NCBI GenBank assembly: GCA_013298075.1 | Contig: JAAFJG010000026.1 | Location: forward strand, 1 to 58,132 | Direction of reading: 5' to 3' | DNA: 58,132 nt | Origin: Cytophagales bacterium | Lineage (GTDB): Bacteria > Bacteroidota > Bacteroidia > Cytophagales > Microscillaceae | Shown here: positions 42,918 to 53,712 of the stretch, piece by piece | How the letters are laid out: every line of letters starts with the position of its first letter | Position numbering within the stretch: the stretch's first letter is position 1 | Program-made: the position numbers and the translations under genes | The notes under the pieces: model-generated | Told to the model about the DNA's origin: nothing | What the model saw: the letters and a program-made list of their open reading frames with translations, nothing else | Database searches by the model: none

Positions 42918-44813
42918 TTATTTTCTTACTTCTTCATAATCAACATCAGTAACATTATCTTTTTGTTGATTTGGGTCTTGTCCTTGTCCATCAGCAGGAT
43001 TTCCACCTGATTGTGCGTACATTTCAGACGAAGCAGCATTCCAAGCAGCATTTATTTTTTCCATCGCACTATCAATACTCGCAATATCTTGAGATTGATG
43101 AGCAGTTCTAAGGTGAGTTAAAGCATCTTGAATATTACTTTTATGCGTTTCGCTAATTTTATCACCAAATTCTACTAATTGTTTTTCTGTTTGGAAAATC
43201 ATAGAATCCGCTTGATTTAATTTTTCGATACGTTCTTTGGCTACTTTATCAGAATCTGCGTTTGCTTCTGCATCACGTTTCATTCTTTCTACTTCTTCTT
43301 TTGATAAGCCAGAAGATGCTTCAATTCTAATTTTTTGTTCTTTTCCTGTACCTTTATCTTTAGCAGATACGCTCAAAATACCATTCGCATCAATATCAAA
43401 AGTAACCTCAACTTGTGGCACGCCTCTTTGTGCAGGCATAATTCCTTCCAAATTAAATCTACCAATCGTACGATTATCTTTCGCCATTGGTCTTTCGCCT
43501 TGCAACACGTGCAATTCTACCGAAGGTTGATTGTCTTGTGCAGTTGAAAAAGTTTCAGATTTTTTAGTTGGAATAGTTGTATTTGATTCAATCAATTTCG
43601 TAAATACTCCGCCCAAAGTTTCGATACCCAACGAAAGTGGCGTAACATCTAATAATAACACATCTTTTACTTCTCCTGTCAAAACGCCTCCTTGAATAGC
43701 CGCACCCACTGCTACTACTTCATCAGGATTTACGCCTTTTGAAGGTTTTTTTCCAAAGAATTTTTCTACTTCTTCTTGAATACGAGGAATACGAGTCGAG
43801 CCACCTACCAAAATAACTTCATCAATATCAGATGCTTTCAATTTTGCATCTTCTAACGCTTTTTTACAAGGAGTAAGTGTACGTTGAATTAAATCATCTG
43901 CTAATTGTTCAAATTTTGCTCTTGATAAACTCAAGGTTAAGTGTTGAGGAATGCCATCAATAGGCATAATATAAGGCAAATTGATTTCGGTTTGAGAAGA
44001 ACTTGATAATTCAATTTTCGCTTTTTCAGCGGCATCTTTCAAACGTTGCAAAGCCATTGGGTCTTTGCGTAAATCAATGTTATGGTCTTTTTTAAATTCA
44101 TCAGCCATCCAAGCAATAATTCTTTCATCAAAATTATCACCGCCCAAATGCACATCTCCGTTGGTTGATTTTACTTCAAAAACGCCATCACCTAATTCTA
44201 AAATAGAAACGTCAAAAGTACCGCCACCTAAATCAAAAACGGCAATTTTCATTTCTTTATTTCTTTTATCTAATCCATAAGCTAAAGCAGCAGCTGTTGG
44301 TTCGTTGATAATACGTTTTACGTCTAATCCTGCAATCGCACCCGCTTCTTTGGTTGCTTGGCGTTCTGAATCATTAAAGTACGCAGGCACCGTAATTACC
44401 GCTTCTGTTACTGTTGTTCCCAAATAATCTTCTGCTGTTTGTTTCATTTTTTGCAAAATCATAGCAGAAATTTCTTGAGGTGTATATTGTCTATCTCCAA
44501 TTCTTACTCTTGGCGTTGCGTTTGTTCCACTTTCAACGGTATATGGCATATTAGCAATTTCGTGCGTTACATCACTAAATTTTTTGCCCATAAAACGTTT
44601 GATAGAAGCAACTGTATTTTTTGGATTGGTAATAGCTTGACGTTTTGCGGGGTCTCCTACTTTTCGTTCGCCTTGTCCATTATCCAAAAATCCAACAATA
44701 GAAGGAGTTGTATTTTTACCTTCGCTATTAGGAATTACTTTTGGTTCGTTTCCTTCCATTACCGAAACACAAGAGTTTGTAGTACCTAAGTCAATGCCGA
44801 TTATTTTTCCCAT
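42918..44813 (-). CDS. dnaK: Molecular chaperone DnaK (Hsp70)
   Basis: 631 residues, the normal bacterial Hsp70 size. The start [20 protein letters not shown] is canonical. ATPase signatures are seen as [20 protein letters not shown] and [20 protein letters not shown]. The linker and substrate-binding domain follow ([19 protein letters not shown], then [20 protein letters not shown]). The tail ends in acidic DVDYEEVRK, the usual C-terminal motif. It refolds proteins in the cytoplasm with DnaJ and GrpE, neither of which is adjacent. The upstream region 44814-45089 contains the imperfect inverted repeat TGCCAATGGATTTTTGGCA (44877-44895). Confidence 0.98.
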   Translation of the reverse strand: MGKIIGIDLGTTNSCVSVMEGNEPKVIPNSEGKNTTPSIVGFLDNGQGERKVGDPAKRQAITNPKNTVASIKRFMGKKFSDVTHEIANMPYTVESGTNATPRVRIGDRQYTPQEISAMILQKMKQTAEDYLGTTVTEAVITVPAYFNDSERQATKEAGAIAGLDVKRIINEPTAAALAYGLDKRNKEMKIAVFDLGGGTFDVSILELGDGVFEVKSTNGDVHLGGDNFDERIIAWMADEFKKDHNIDLRKDPMALQRLKDAAEKAKIELSSSSQTEINLPYIMPIDGIPQHLTLSLSRAKFEQLADDLIQRTLTPCKKALEDAKLKASDIDEVILVGGSTRIPRIQEEVEKFFGKKPSKGVNPDEVVAVGAAIQGGVLTGEVKDVLLLDVTPLSLGIETLGGVFTKLIESNTTIPTKKSETFSTAQDNQPSVELHVLQGERPMAKDNRTIGRFNLEGIMPAQRGVPQVEVTFDIDANGILSVSAKDKGTGKEQKIRIEASSGLSKEEVERMKRDAEANADSDKVAKERIEKLNQADSMIFQTEKQLVEFGDKISETHKSNIQDALTHLRTAHQSQDIASIDSAMEKINAAWNAASSEMYAQSGGNPADGQGQDPNQQKDNVTDVDYEEVRK

Positions 44814-44876
44814 TTTTTCTAAATATATTAGTTTTAAAAATTTCTATTTTTTTATTTATCTAATAATCAATGTATG

Positions 44877-44895
44877 TGCCAATGGATTTTTGGCA
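44877..44895. promoter_or_regulatory. Inverted repeat upstream of dnaK
   Basis: TGCCAA ... TTGGCA, 6-bp arms and a 7-bp spacer, 64 bp upstream of the dnaK ATG. It might be an operator for heat-shock control. No known Bacteroidota dnaK operator was matched. Confidence 0.3.
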
Positions 44896-44984
44896 TATTT
44901 TTTATGACAAAATGACACATTTTTTTATTTAGATAAATATAATATAAACAAAACGTCATTTTTTTATAAAATTGGCTTTGCCTT

Positions 44985-45016
44985 TTTGGAATAAATAAAA
45001 AAAATACTTACCTTTG
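44985..45016 (+). promoter_or_regulatory. Promoter of the TPR/scoA operon
   Basis: TTTG at 44985-44988, 20-bp spacer, TACCTTTG at 45009-45016. It lies 73 bp upstream of the ATG at 45090. Confidence 0.78.
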
Positions 45017-45089
45017 TTTTTGATTTATGGCATATTTTCACAAACAATCATTTCATTCACTTTTGAAATAAAGGAATTTTACTTTTAAT

Positions 45090-46913
45090 ATGAATATCAA
45101 TATAAAAATTTATTTTTTTAGGTTATTTATTTTTTTATCCTTTTTTATTTTTCATCATAATTTTGTGATAATAGCACAAGAAAAAAAAAGTGAACCTGAA
45201 CAATATTACCAAAAGGCAATTCAGTTGTTAGAAAAAGATAAAAATGAAGAAGCATTAGATAATCTTAATAAAGCCATTGGTTTGAATCCTTCTTATTATG
45301 ATGCTATTTTTGCCAGAGGTTTTTTTTATCAAGAAACCAATCAAATCGAAAATGCAGTCAAAGATTATGAACTTTTAAATCATTTGTATCCTTCTAAAAT
45401 TGACCCTTTGATTGGATTAGGACAAATTTTATTGGAAGATGAACAATATGAAAAGGCAGAAGACAAATTTTTGGACGCACTTCAAATTGATTCGACTGAT
45501 GTTGATGTGTTAAATAATTTGGGTAGTTTTTATTATATTACTGATTTTTATGATGATGCTTTATTTTTTTTAAATCAAGCCACCAAATTAAAAACAAATA
45601 ATGAAATTGCTTTATTTTATAGAGCCAAAACTTTTATGGCTATTAGTAATTTTGACGCAGCCAAAAGTGATATTGATAATTTATTAAAAATAAATCCAAA
45701 AGATGAAGAAACAAAAAAACTACAAATGGAATTTTATTTTCAACAAAAAAAATATGACGAAACTATCAAAATGGCAGAAGAATTAAGAAAAAATGACGTT
45801 TCATTTTCGTTGGATAATTTTTTATTAGCAGGAAAAGCATTGATGTTTCAAAAAAAATACAAAGAAGCATTAGATTATTTAGAAATGCCTTACAAACCAC
45901 AAGACGCAGATATTTATCATTATAGAGCAAAAGCAAAATTCAAAATGAAAGAATATAAAGAGGCTTTAAACGATATAGATTCAGCTTTGGTTCTCACTCC
46001 CAAAAATGATATTAGCAGAGATAATATGTTGTATGATAGAGCCATTATTTATCACCAAAAAAATAACATCAAAGAAGCAGAAAAAGATTATTTAGACGCA
46101 CTTTATCTCACACCTGAATTGCATAAAGTTACACCAAAACAAATCGAAGACAATATTTTATTGGGAGAAGCAAATAAAATTTTGTTTTTGGATAAGAAAC
46201 AAAAAACAAAAATTGATAGCGTGTGTGTGTTGGCCTATCTGGAAAGAGCAGAATCTTATTTGGCTGAACAAATGTATCCTGAAGCAATGTTACAAACACA
46301 CGAAGCGATGATGTTGGATAGTTTGAATGCAAAAGTTTTTACGATAAGAGGTATGGCAAGAGCCATGCAACAAGATTATCAAAAAGCATTAAAAGACTTA
46401 GAAAAGGCAGAAAAATTATCAAAAAACAAAGATATAGCTCAAATTTATTATGTGAAAGGCGTTTTGTTTCGGGAGCAAAATGATTTACAAAATGCTAAAA
46501 AAACATTCGAAAAAGCAACCCAAGAAAAACCTCAAATAGCAGATTATTGGGCAGAATTAGCCCATTCAGAAAGTGAATTGAAAGAGTATCAAAATGCCCT
46601 TTTACATATTGAAAAAGCCATTAGTTTGGATAATGACGAATCAGAATTTTATTTGGATAAAGCCACTTATTTATACCATCTCAAAAATTATGATAAAAGT
46701 TTAGAAGAATGTAAAAAAGCATTAGCATTGGACAATGAAAATCCATTTATTTATCATCAACGTGCTTTAAATTATTACGAAATGAAAAAATATAATGAAG
46801 CCGCAGATGATTTAGATATTGTCTTAGATAATTTTCCTGATGATGAAAAATCTATGCAATTATTGGAAGAATGTAATAAAAAAATCACCCTAAAAAAATC
46901 ACAAAAAAATTAA
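45090..46913 (+). CDS. Secreted TPR-repeat protein
   Basis: 607 residues. An N-terminal signal ([20 protein letters not shown], ending near IIAQ) precedes a long array of tetratricopeptide repeats, about 14 or more. Clear units are [60 protein letters not shown] and EEAKKALALD-like ends. No enzymatic domain is seen. Such proteins build periplasmic or outer-membrane assemblies. The gene ends 2 bp before the CoA-transferase subunit, so they share a transcript, although their functions are not obviously related. Function unknown beyond scaffold. Confidence 0.85.
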   Translation: MNINIKIYFFRLFIFLSFFIFHHNFVIIAQEKKSEPEQYYQKAIQLLEKDKNEEALDNLNKAIGLNPSYYDAIFARGFFYQETNQIENAVKDYELLNHLYPSKIDPLIGLGQILLEDEQYEKAEDKFLDALQIDSTDVDVLNNLGSFYYITDFYDDALFFLNQATKLKTNNEIALFYRAKTFMAISNFDAAKSDIDNLLKINPKDEETKKLQMEFYFQQKKYDETIKMAEELRKNDVSFSLDNFLLAGKALMFQKKYKEALDYLEMPYKPQDADIYHYRAKAKFKMKEYKEALNDIDSALVLTPKNDISRDNMLYDRAIIYHQKNNIKEAEKDYLDALYLTPELHKVTPKQIEDNILLGEANKILFLDKKQKTKIDSVCVLAYLERAESYLAEQMYPEAMLQTHEAMMLDSLNAKVFTIRGMARAMQQDYQKALKDLEKAEKLSKNKDIAQIYYVKGVLFREQNDLQNAKKTFEKATQEKPQIADYWAELAHSESELKEYQNALLHIEKAISLDNDESEFYLDKATYLYHLKNYDKSLEECKKALALDNENPFIYHQRALNYYEMKKYNEAADDLDIVLDNFPDDEKSMQLLEECNKKITLKKSQKN

Positions 46914-46915
46914 AA

Positions 46916-47611
46916 ATGATAAATAAAGTAGTTGAAAATGCTGATGTAGCCGTTGTCGATATTTTCGAGGGAGCAACTTTGATGTTAGGCGGATTTGGAT
47001 TGTGCGGAATACCCGAAAATACAATTCAAGCACTTTTAAGAAAAGGCGTAAAAAATTTAACTTGTATTTCTAATAATGCAGGCGTAGATGATTTTGGTAT
47101 CGGATTGATGCTCAAAACAAAACAAGTTAAAAAAATGATTTCTTCTTATGTTGGAGAAAATAAAGAATTTGAAAGACAACTTTTGTCAGGCGAATTAGAA
47201 GTCGAACTTATTCCACAAGGCACATTAGCGGAGCGAATAAGAGCAGGCGGAGCAGGAATTCCCGCATTTTTCACGCCTGCAGGCTACGGAACAGAAATTG
47301 CAAACGGCAAAGAAGTAAGAGAATTTGATGGAAAAATGCACTTGTTAGAAAGTTGGTTAAAAGCAGATTTTTCTATCGTAAAAGCATGGAAAGGCGACAC
47401 AACAGGTAATTTAATTTTTAGAGGAACAGCCCGAAATTTTAATCCGATGATGGCAACGGCTGGAAAAATAACGATTGCAGAAGTCGAAGAATTAGTTCCC
47501 GCAGGCACACTCGATCCTAATCAAATTCATACTGCTGGCGTTTTTGTGCAACGTATTTTTCAAGGTGAAAAATATGAAAAAAGAATCGAACAGAGAACAA
47601 CAAGAGGATAG
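46916..47611 (+). CDS. scoA: Succinyl-CoA:3-ketoacid CoA-transferase subunit A
   Basis: 231 residues. The family signature [20 protein letters not shown] and [18 protein letters not shown] open the protein, and [20 protein letters not shown] is the SCOT-alpha GxGxPxF/A region. [20 protein letters not shown] completes it. It moves CoA between succinyl-CoA and acetoacetate (ketone-body or short-chain acid breakdown) with subunit B, whose active-site Glu does the chemistry. The usual subunit B gene is not adjacent: the next gene downstream is an acetyltransferase. The partner must be elsewhere, or this complex is split. Confidence 0.9.
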   Translation: MINKVVENADVAVVDIFEGATLMLGGFGLCGIPENTIQALLRKGVKNLTCISNNAGVDDFGIGLMLKTKQVKKMISSYVGENKEFERQLLSGELEVELIPQGTLAERIRAGGAGIPAFFTPAGYGTEIANGKEVREFDGKMHLLESWLKADFSIVKAWKGDTTGNLIFRGTARNFNPMMATAGKITIAEVEELVPAGTLDPNQIHTAGVFVQRIFQGEKYEKRIEQRTTRG

Positions 47612-47625
47612 AAATAGAAAATATT

Positions 47626-47657
47626 AACTCCTAATTTTTTTTGAAAAGTTAGGAGTT
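47626..47657. terminator. Possible terminator after scoA
   Basis: AACTCCTAA pairs with TTAGGAGTT around a 14-nt T-rich loop. It lacks a following T-run, so the evidence is moderate. Confidence 0.45.
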
Positions 47658-47734
47658 GAATGAATCAGATTTTAAACAAAATTATAGACTTACTTTTAAA
47701 TTGTTATCAAAAATATTAAACTAAAAATAAAAAA

Positions 47735-48172
47735 ATGGTTATTTATATCCAAAATATTACAAACGAAAAAGAATTAGGACAAGCATTTGAAATAAGAAAA
47801 ATTGTATTTGTGGAAGAGCAAAAAGTAAATCCAGAAGAAGAATATGATGAATTTGAACAAACATCAAAGCATTTTTTGGCATTACTCAATCAAAAACCAG
47901 TCGGAACAGCCAGATGGCGTTTCACAGACAAAGGCATCAAATTAGAAAGATTTGCCGTTTTAGCTGAAGGAAGAAATCAAGGCGTAGGACAAGCATTGGT
48001 CAAGGCAGTTTTAGAAGACATCAATGCTTCGACAGACATGAACGAAACAATGATTTATTTGCACGCACAACTTTCTGCGGTTGGTTTATATCAAAAGTTT
48101 AACTTTGAAACCATCGGAGATATATTTGAAGAAGCAAATATTAAACATTATAAAATGATTTTGAAAAAATAA
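47735..48172 (+). CDS. GNAT family N-acetyltransferase, ElaA-like
   Basis: A 145-residue acetyl-CoA-dependent acetyltransferase. The start (VIYIQNITNEKELGQAFEIR, then KIVFVEEQKVNPEEEYDEFE) matches the ElaA-type subgroup, where EEYD is characteristic. The acetyl-CoA binding loop is RFAVLAEGRNQGVGQALVKA, the GNAT motif A (R/Q-x-x-G-x-G). GLYQKFNFETIGDIFEEANI completes motif B. It probably acetylates a small molecule or protein amine; the substrate is unknown. It stands between scoA and the amidohydrolase on the same strand and could be in either transcript. Confidence 0.9.
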   Translation: MVIYIQNITNEKELGQAFEIRKIVFVEEQKVNPEEEYDEFEQTSKHFLALLNQKPVGTARWRFTDKGIKLERFAVLAEGRNQGVGQALVKAVLEDINASTDMNETMIYLHAQLSAVGLYQKFNFETIGDIFEEANIKHYKMILKK

Positions 48173-48179
48173 TTTGCAT

Positions 48180-48235
48180 AAAACAAGCATTAAAACAAGC
48201 ATTAAAACAAGCATTAAAACAAATGTTAAAACAAA
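48180..48235 (+). repeat. 12-bp tandem repeat spanning the amidohydrolase start
   Basis: AAAACAAGCATT occurs three times in a row from 48180. A fourth altered copy, AAAACAAATGTT, supplies the ATG at 48223. A further partial copy follows. In the gene frame the units encode KQAL, KQAL, KQAL, KQML, KQ. Confidence 0.85.
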
Positions 48236-49422
48236 AAATTCAAACGCTTGCTCAAAATTATTTAGAAGAAATAATAGACATAAGAAGACATATTCATCAA
48301 AATCCTGAATTATCTTTTCAAGAATATAATACGGCTCAATTTATAGCTTCTATTTTGGATAAATTTGGAGTTGAAAAATATACAAATATTGCTCAAACAG
48401 GCACAATCGCTTATATTAAAGGAAAAAATCCTACTAAAAAAACGATTGCTTTGCGTGCTGATATTGATGCATTGCCTATTTTGGAAGCAAATAATGTAGC
48501 TTATAAATCTAAAAATGAAGGCGTTATGCACGCTTGCGGACATGACGCACATACAGCTTCGCTCTTAGGCGTAGCAAAAATTTTGAATGAATGTAATGAA
48601 GATTTTGAGGGAACAATCAAACTAATTTTCCAACCCGGTGAAGAAAAATCACCAGGCGGTGCTTCTTTGATGATAAAAGAAGGCGTTCTGGACGCACAAC
48701 ATCAAACTCCAAAACCTACGAGTATTATTGGGCAACACGTCATGCCTTACCTGCCTGTTGGTACGATTGGATTTCGAAGCGGTCTGTATATGGCAAGTTG
48801 TGATGAATTGTATATACGAGTGATAGGCAAAGGCGGACATGGGGCGATGCCCGAAAATTGTATTGACCCTGTGTTGATGACTTCTCATATTATTGTGGCT
48901 TTACAACAGATTGTAAGCCGAATTGCTAGCCCAAAAATGCCTTCTGTGTTGAGTTTTGGAAAAGTAATTGCAAATGGTGCAACAAATATTATTCCTAATG
49001 AAGTATATTTAGAAGGAACATTTAGAACTTATGACGAAAAATGGAGAGCAGAAGCACATCAAAAAATGAAAAAAATAGCCGAGGGAATCGCAGAGGCAAT
49101 GGGCGGAAGTTGTGAATTTACGATTGTTCGCGGGTATCCTTTTTTGAAAAATAATGAAAATCTTACGCAAAGATTGAAAAATTTTGCGATAGAATATATG
49201 GGAGAAGAAAATGTAAAAGATTTAGATTTATGGTTAGCAGCCGAAGATTTTGCGTATTATACGCAAGTAATTGATGGTTGTTTTTATCGTTTAGGAACAA
49301 GAAATGATGCCAAAAATATTATTTCTGGCGTACATACGCCCACATTTGATATTGATGAAAAATCTTTAGAAATTGGAGCAGGTTTGATGGCTTGGTTGGC
49401 AATTCAGGAGTTGAAAAATTAA
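48223..49422 (+). CDS. M20 family metal-dependent amidohydrolase
   Basis: A 399-residue zinc peptidase of the M20D subfamily (N-acyl-L-amino acid amidohydrolase, hippurate hydrolase, IAA-amino acid hydrolase). It removes an acyl group from amino acids in the cytoplasm. Metal and active-site motifs are RRHIHQNPELSFQEYNTAQF, RADIDALPILE, MHACGHDAHTA (His and Asp ligands), FQPGEEKSPGGA (the catalytic Glu), and WLAAEDFAYY, HTPTFDIDE. Length is normal. The start lies within a 12-bp tandem repeat, so slippage could shift how much sequence precedes it. It is followed by a remnant of repeat family A. The acyl amino acid is unknown. Confidence 0.93.
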   Translation: MLKQKIQTLAQNYLEEIIDIRRHIHQNPELSFQEYNTAQFIASILDKFGVEKYTNIAQTGTIAYIKGKNPTKKTIALRADIDALPILEANNVAYKSKNEGVMHACGHDAHTASLLGVAKILNECNEDFEGTIKLIFQPGEEKSPGGASLMIKEGVLDAQHQTPKPTSIIGQHVMPYLPVGTIGFRSGLYMASCDELYIRVIGKGGHGAMPENCIDPVLMTSHIIVALQQIVSRIASPKMPSVLSFGKVIANGATNIIPNEVYLEGTFRTYDEKWRAEAHQKMKKIAEGIAEAMGGSCEFTIVRGYPFLKNNENLTQRLKNFAIEYMGEENVKDLDLWLAAEDFAYYTQVIDGCFYRLGTRNDAKNIISGVHTPTFDIDEKSLEIGAGLMAWLAIQELKN

Positions 49423-49443
49423 TAATAGAGCCAATACAATAAT

Positions 49444-49555
49444 GTTTCTTAGGAAATTTGTGCGAAAAATAGATTTTTTTTTGAAATGTATTTCTTGAAT
49501 TGCCTCCAGATTTATTTGAAGAATAATATAAAATTCAATCGTTGGATTTACCCGA
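49444..49555 (-). repeat. Family A element, right-half remnant in reverse orientation
   Basis: Starts with GTTTCTTAGGAAATTTGTGC, matching the right end at 16813-16833. TTGCCTCCAGATTTATTTGA and AATATAAAATTCAATCGTTG lie further in. The left half is missing or too decayed to see. Confidence 0.7.
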
Positions 49556-49623
49556 AATCAAATATTTGATAATCAATGATTTATAAGAAATATCGTGTCA
49601 AAATCAAAAAAATCATTGAAAAC

Positions 49624-49670
49624 AAAAAAATACTATCAAATTCATTTAAAAAAATTTGATAGTATTTTTT
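49624..49670. terminator. Bidirectional terminator of gap and the amidohydrolase
   Basis: AAAAAAATACTATCAAATT pairs with AATTTGATAGTATTTTTT around a 10-nt loop, 24 bp past the minus-strand gap stop codon. Confidence 0.87.
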
Positions 49671-49693
49671 ATATATTTTCTAAAAAATAAAGA

Positions 49694-50719
<1,026 letters not shown>

Positions 50720-50824
50720 TTATAATACAAATTTTTAATTTGTGGTGCAAATTTAGGAAGTTATTTTTAAAAATAATATAATTTTACATAAAAAATTTTA
50801 ATTTAAAAAAAATAACAAAAAAAA

Positions 50825-52294
50825 TTAGTTTTTAATCGGTAAATTATTTTCAAAATCATACAAAGTAAGTTGTCTTAATTCATAATATCCACGCCAAAAA
50901 ACACGCAACGCTTCAATATACGCCCGTTTTGCTTGGTCTTTTTCATTTAAAGCAATCGTTAAATCAGTAATTGAAATTTTACCAATTAAATATCTTGCTT
51001 GGGTGATGTCATATCTTTTTTGGGCGATTTCATCAGATTTCAAACCTATTTTTAATCTATCTCTTAAAATTTTAAAAAGTCTGGTTTTTACTAATATTTC
51101 TTGTTCAAAATTTAATTCTTCTTGAGAAATAGTGGCTTTAATTACTTCTTCGTTTGCCAAAGCCGTTTGAACTCTTGCTTTTTGCCTTCCCCAATCCAAA
51201 ATAGGTACACGCAAATTGACACTTAATAATTGTTGGTCTCTCGGATTTTGATATGCTTGGTCTAAATTAGCTGCACTTTGCGTAAAACCTAACGAACCAT
51301 TTATGCCAATATTTACGCCTTGTTGATTTCTGCGGGCTTGTGCTACATCTCTCTCTGCCTCCAAAACTCGCCTTCTAAATCCTAAAAATGCTTGTCGATT
51401 TTGTTTTGCTTGGGCGATTGCCAAATTTTCATCAATTTCAAATTCAGGAATATCCATCGGAATTTCTAAATTAATATCTGTACTGACATTGCTTCCACCC
51501 AAAAAATTACGCAAAGCCAACGTATTGGTTTGTAAATCTAAATTGGCTTGCGACATTTGTTGAGCAGAATTCATCGCACTTAATTCTAATTGTAATAATT
51601 CATTTTCAGCAATTTTTCCCATTTCATAACGCCCTTTTGCAATTTTATAAATGGTGTCATTGTTAGATTTATTACGCGAAGCCATTTGATAAATAATTTG
51701 TGAATTTAATAAACTAAAGAAAAAATCGGTGGTATTCACAGAAACTTCTTCTAAATCTTCTTTGTATTTTTTTTCTGATTCTTGAAAAATCAAAGGCTGT
51801 ATTCTTTTTTCCCACAATAAATTATTGAACTGAAAAAGTGGTTGATTGACACTCAAAAAAATTGGAGTCGAAAGATAAGAAGTTGTATTATTGTTTGTAC
51901 CCAATATATCAATTCGAGATAAAGCCGTACTCAACGAAAAAGTTCCACCTGTGGCAGCCAAATTTTGTGTGATGCCTAATTGCAAATCATTGTTCACAAA
52001 ACTACGATTCACAAACGCCTGCGTACCATCGGGCAAAACAATTGCCTGAATAGAACGATTCAAATTGGGCAAAGTGCCTGTCAATACTAATTGTGGATTA
52101 TAATTAGATAAATAGGTTTTGTATTGCCAAAAACGATTTTTTTTGATATTCGAAGCCAATAAACTTCGAGGAGATTTAGTTTTGGCTAATTCTATGACTT
52201 CCAAAAGAGATAATTTCTGTTGAGCATTAATGCTAAAATTGAGGCTAAAAATAAAACTCACCAAAAAAATAAAAAGATAAAAAGTTTTTTTCAT
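50825..52294 (-). CDS. TolC family outer-membrane efflux protein
   Basis: 489 residues, outer-membrane factor. The signal peptide (MKKTFYLFIFLVSFIFSLNF) ends near INAQQ. Two TolC-like halves with heptad-rich helices are seen: YQNPRDQQLLSVNLRVPILD and QGVNIGINGSLGFTQSAANL around the second strand group, then QEILVKTRLFKILRDRLKIG and ALNEKDQAKRAYIEALRVFW. It forms the channel through which the adjacent permease and adaptor push substrate. It is the third and last gene of the adaptor-permease-TolC row. Substrate unknown. Confidence 0.9.
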   Translation of the reverse strand: MKKTFYLFIFLVSFIFSLNFSINAQQKLSLLEVIELAKTKSPRSLLASNIKKNRFWQYKTYLSNYNPQLVLTGTLPNLNRSIQAIVLPDGTQAFVNRSFVNNDLQLGITQNLAATGGTFSLSTALSRIDILGTNNNTTSYLSTPIFLSVNQPLFQFNNLLWEKRIQPLIFQESEKKYKEDLEEVSVNTTDFFFSLLNSQIIYQMASRNKSNNDTIYKIAKGRYEMGKIAENELLQLELSAMNSAQQMSQANLDLQTNTLALRNFLGGSNVSTDINLEIPMDIPEFEIDENLAIAQAKQNRQAFLGFRRRVLEAERDVAQARRNQQGVNIGINGSLGFTQSAANLDQAYQNPRDQQLLSVNLRVPILDWGRQKARVQTALANEEVIKATISQEELNFEQEILVKTRLFKILRDRLKIGLKSDEIAQKRYDITQARYLIGKISITDLTIALNEKDQAKRAYIEALRVFWRGYYELRQLTLYDFENNLPIKN

Positions 52295-52367
52295 TGTAAA
52301 TAAAATATAGTTTTTGTATGCTCAAAATAGGTGTTAAAATTCAATATAAATAGAAAAAACAATCCAA

Positions 52368-53711
52368 TTATTCATATCTCAAAGAAGTTATTGGGTCTTG
52401 TTTGGCTGCGCGTTGTGCGGGAGTAATTCCGAAAACTAAACCCACAGAAGCAGAAACTACAAAAGAAATAATCACAGAACTTGCCGAAATAATAGTCGGA
52501 ATACCCGCCATTGTGCTAATCGTAATCGCTAAACTTACGCCTAAAATAATGCCTATAATACCGCCTGTAACACTTATCAATATAGCCTCTAACATAAATT
52601 GAGAAACAATATCTGATTTTTTTGCTCCCAAAGAAAGTCGTAAACCAATTTCTTTGATACGCTCCAAAACAGAGGCTAACATAATATTCATAATTCCAAT
52701 GCCACCAACCAACAAAGAAATACAAGCAATGGCAAATAAAACCCAATTAAAAATTTGTTTGGTGCTTTGTTGTTGTTTCAAAAGCATTTCGGGCATCGAA
52801 ATTTCATAATCAATGACGTTTAAATGCCTTCTTTGTAACATTCGGGCAATAATTTCGGAAGAAGTTGATAAAAAATCTGTTTCTGTAGTTTGTACGACTA
52901 TTTTATCTAATTGATGATAGTTTTTTGGTTTTGTTTCGGGTGGAGTGCCACCGTCATTATTGTTATTATTATTTTGGTTTGCCTGCTGCATAGAGGCTTT
53001 TGTTACCAAATTTCGATTGATATATTTAATTAAAACCGTTTTTACGGGTGCATATACATCAAAGTTATAATCTCGAATTCCCAAATTGCTCATACTCGAA
53101 GCAGTTATATTTTTTGCTTCCAAAACTCCAATAATTTTTAGCCAATGTTGTCCAACTTTAATACTTTTACCGAGTGCATTTTCTTTGCTAAAAAATTTCG
53201 TTTTTATCGCACTTCCAATCACGCACACAGACGAGCTTTGCTCTAAATGAAAAGTATTAAAAAAATTTCCTTCTTCTAATTTAAAATTTGAAATATCAAA
53301 ATAAACCGTTTCTACGCCTAAAAGTTTGGTTTTTCGTTGAGTGGCATCTTTAATAATTTGCGTTTCAACCATTACTTCAGGACTCACTGCTTTTAAATTG
53401 GGGACACTTTTGCGAATATTTTCTACATCAGCCAAACTCAAACCGGGTGAAGTTTTTTGCTTGCCTTGTTTATCATTTCCCTTTTCTTCTTTTTTATCTT
53501 TTTGGTCTATCACCGCATTGATGATAATATTATTAACCCCCACTAATTTTATTTGTTCCAATATTTCTTGTTGCGCTCCATTGCCAATCGCTAGCATAGC
53601 AATTACCGCAGCCACGCCAAAAATAATTCCCAAAGCCGTCAAAGATGCTCTTAGTTTGTTGGCTAAAATAGCACTTGCTGCAATATCTAAATTGATTAAA
53701 AGTCTTTTCAC
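52368..53711 (-). CDS. MacB/FtsX-type ABC transporter permease
   Basis: 447 residues with the MacB_PCD periplasmic core between the first and the last three membrane helices: one near residues 18-40 (NKLRASLTALGIIFGVAAVI) and the others in 320-430 (IFNWVLFAIACISLLVGGIG, then IMLASVLERIKEIGLRLSLG). GIRDYNFDVYAPVKTVLI lies in the periplasmic part. A charged low-complexity insert, DQKDKKEEKGNDKQGKQKTS, is at about 69-88. No nucleotide-binding domain is fused to it and none is adjacent, although permeases of this type need a separate LolD/MacB-type ATPase. It starts 1 bp past the adaptor's stop codon (operon). Confidence 0.9.
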   Translation of the reverse strand: MKRLLINLDIAASAILANKLRASLTALGIIFGVAAVIAMLAIGNGAQQEILEQIKLVGVNNIIINAVIDQKDKKEEKGNDKQGKQKTSPGLSLADVENIRKSVPNLKAVSPEVMVETQIIKDATQRKTKLLGVETVYFDISNFKLEEGNFFNTFHLEQSSSVCVIGSAIKTKFFSKENALGKSIKVGQHWLKIIGVLEAKNITASSMSNLGIRDYNFDVYAPVKTVLIKYINRNLVTKASMQQANQNNNNNNDGGTPPETKPKNYHQLDKIVVQTTETDFLSTSSEIIARMLQRRHLNVIDYEISMPEMLLKQQQSTKQIFNWVLFAIACISLLVGGIGIMNIMLASVLERIKEIGLRLSLGAKKSDIVSQFMLEAILISVTGGIIGIILGVSLAITISTMAGIPTIISASSVIISFVVSASVGLVFGITPAQRAAKQDPITSLRYE

Positions 53712-53712
53712 T

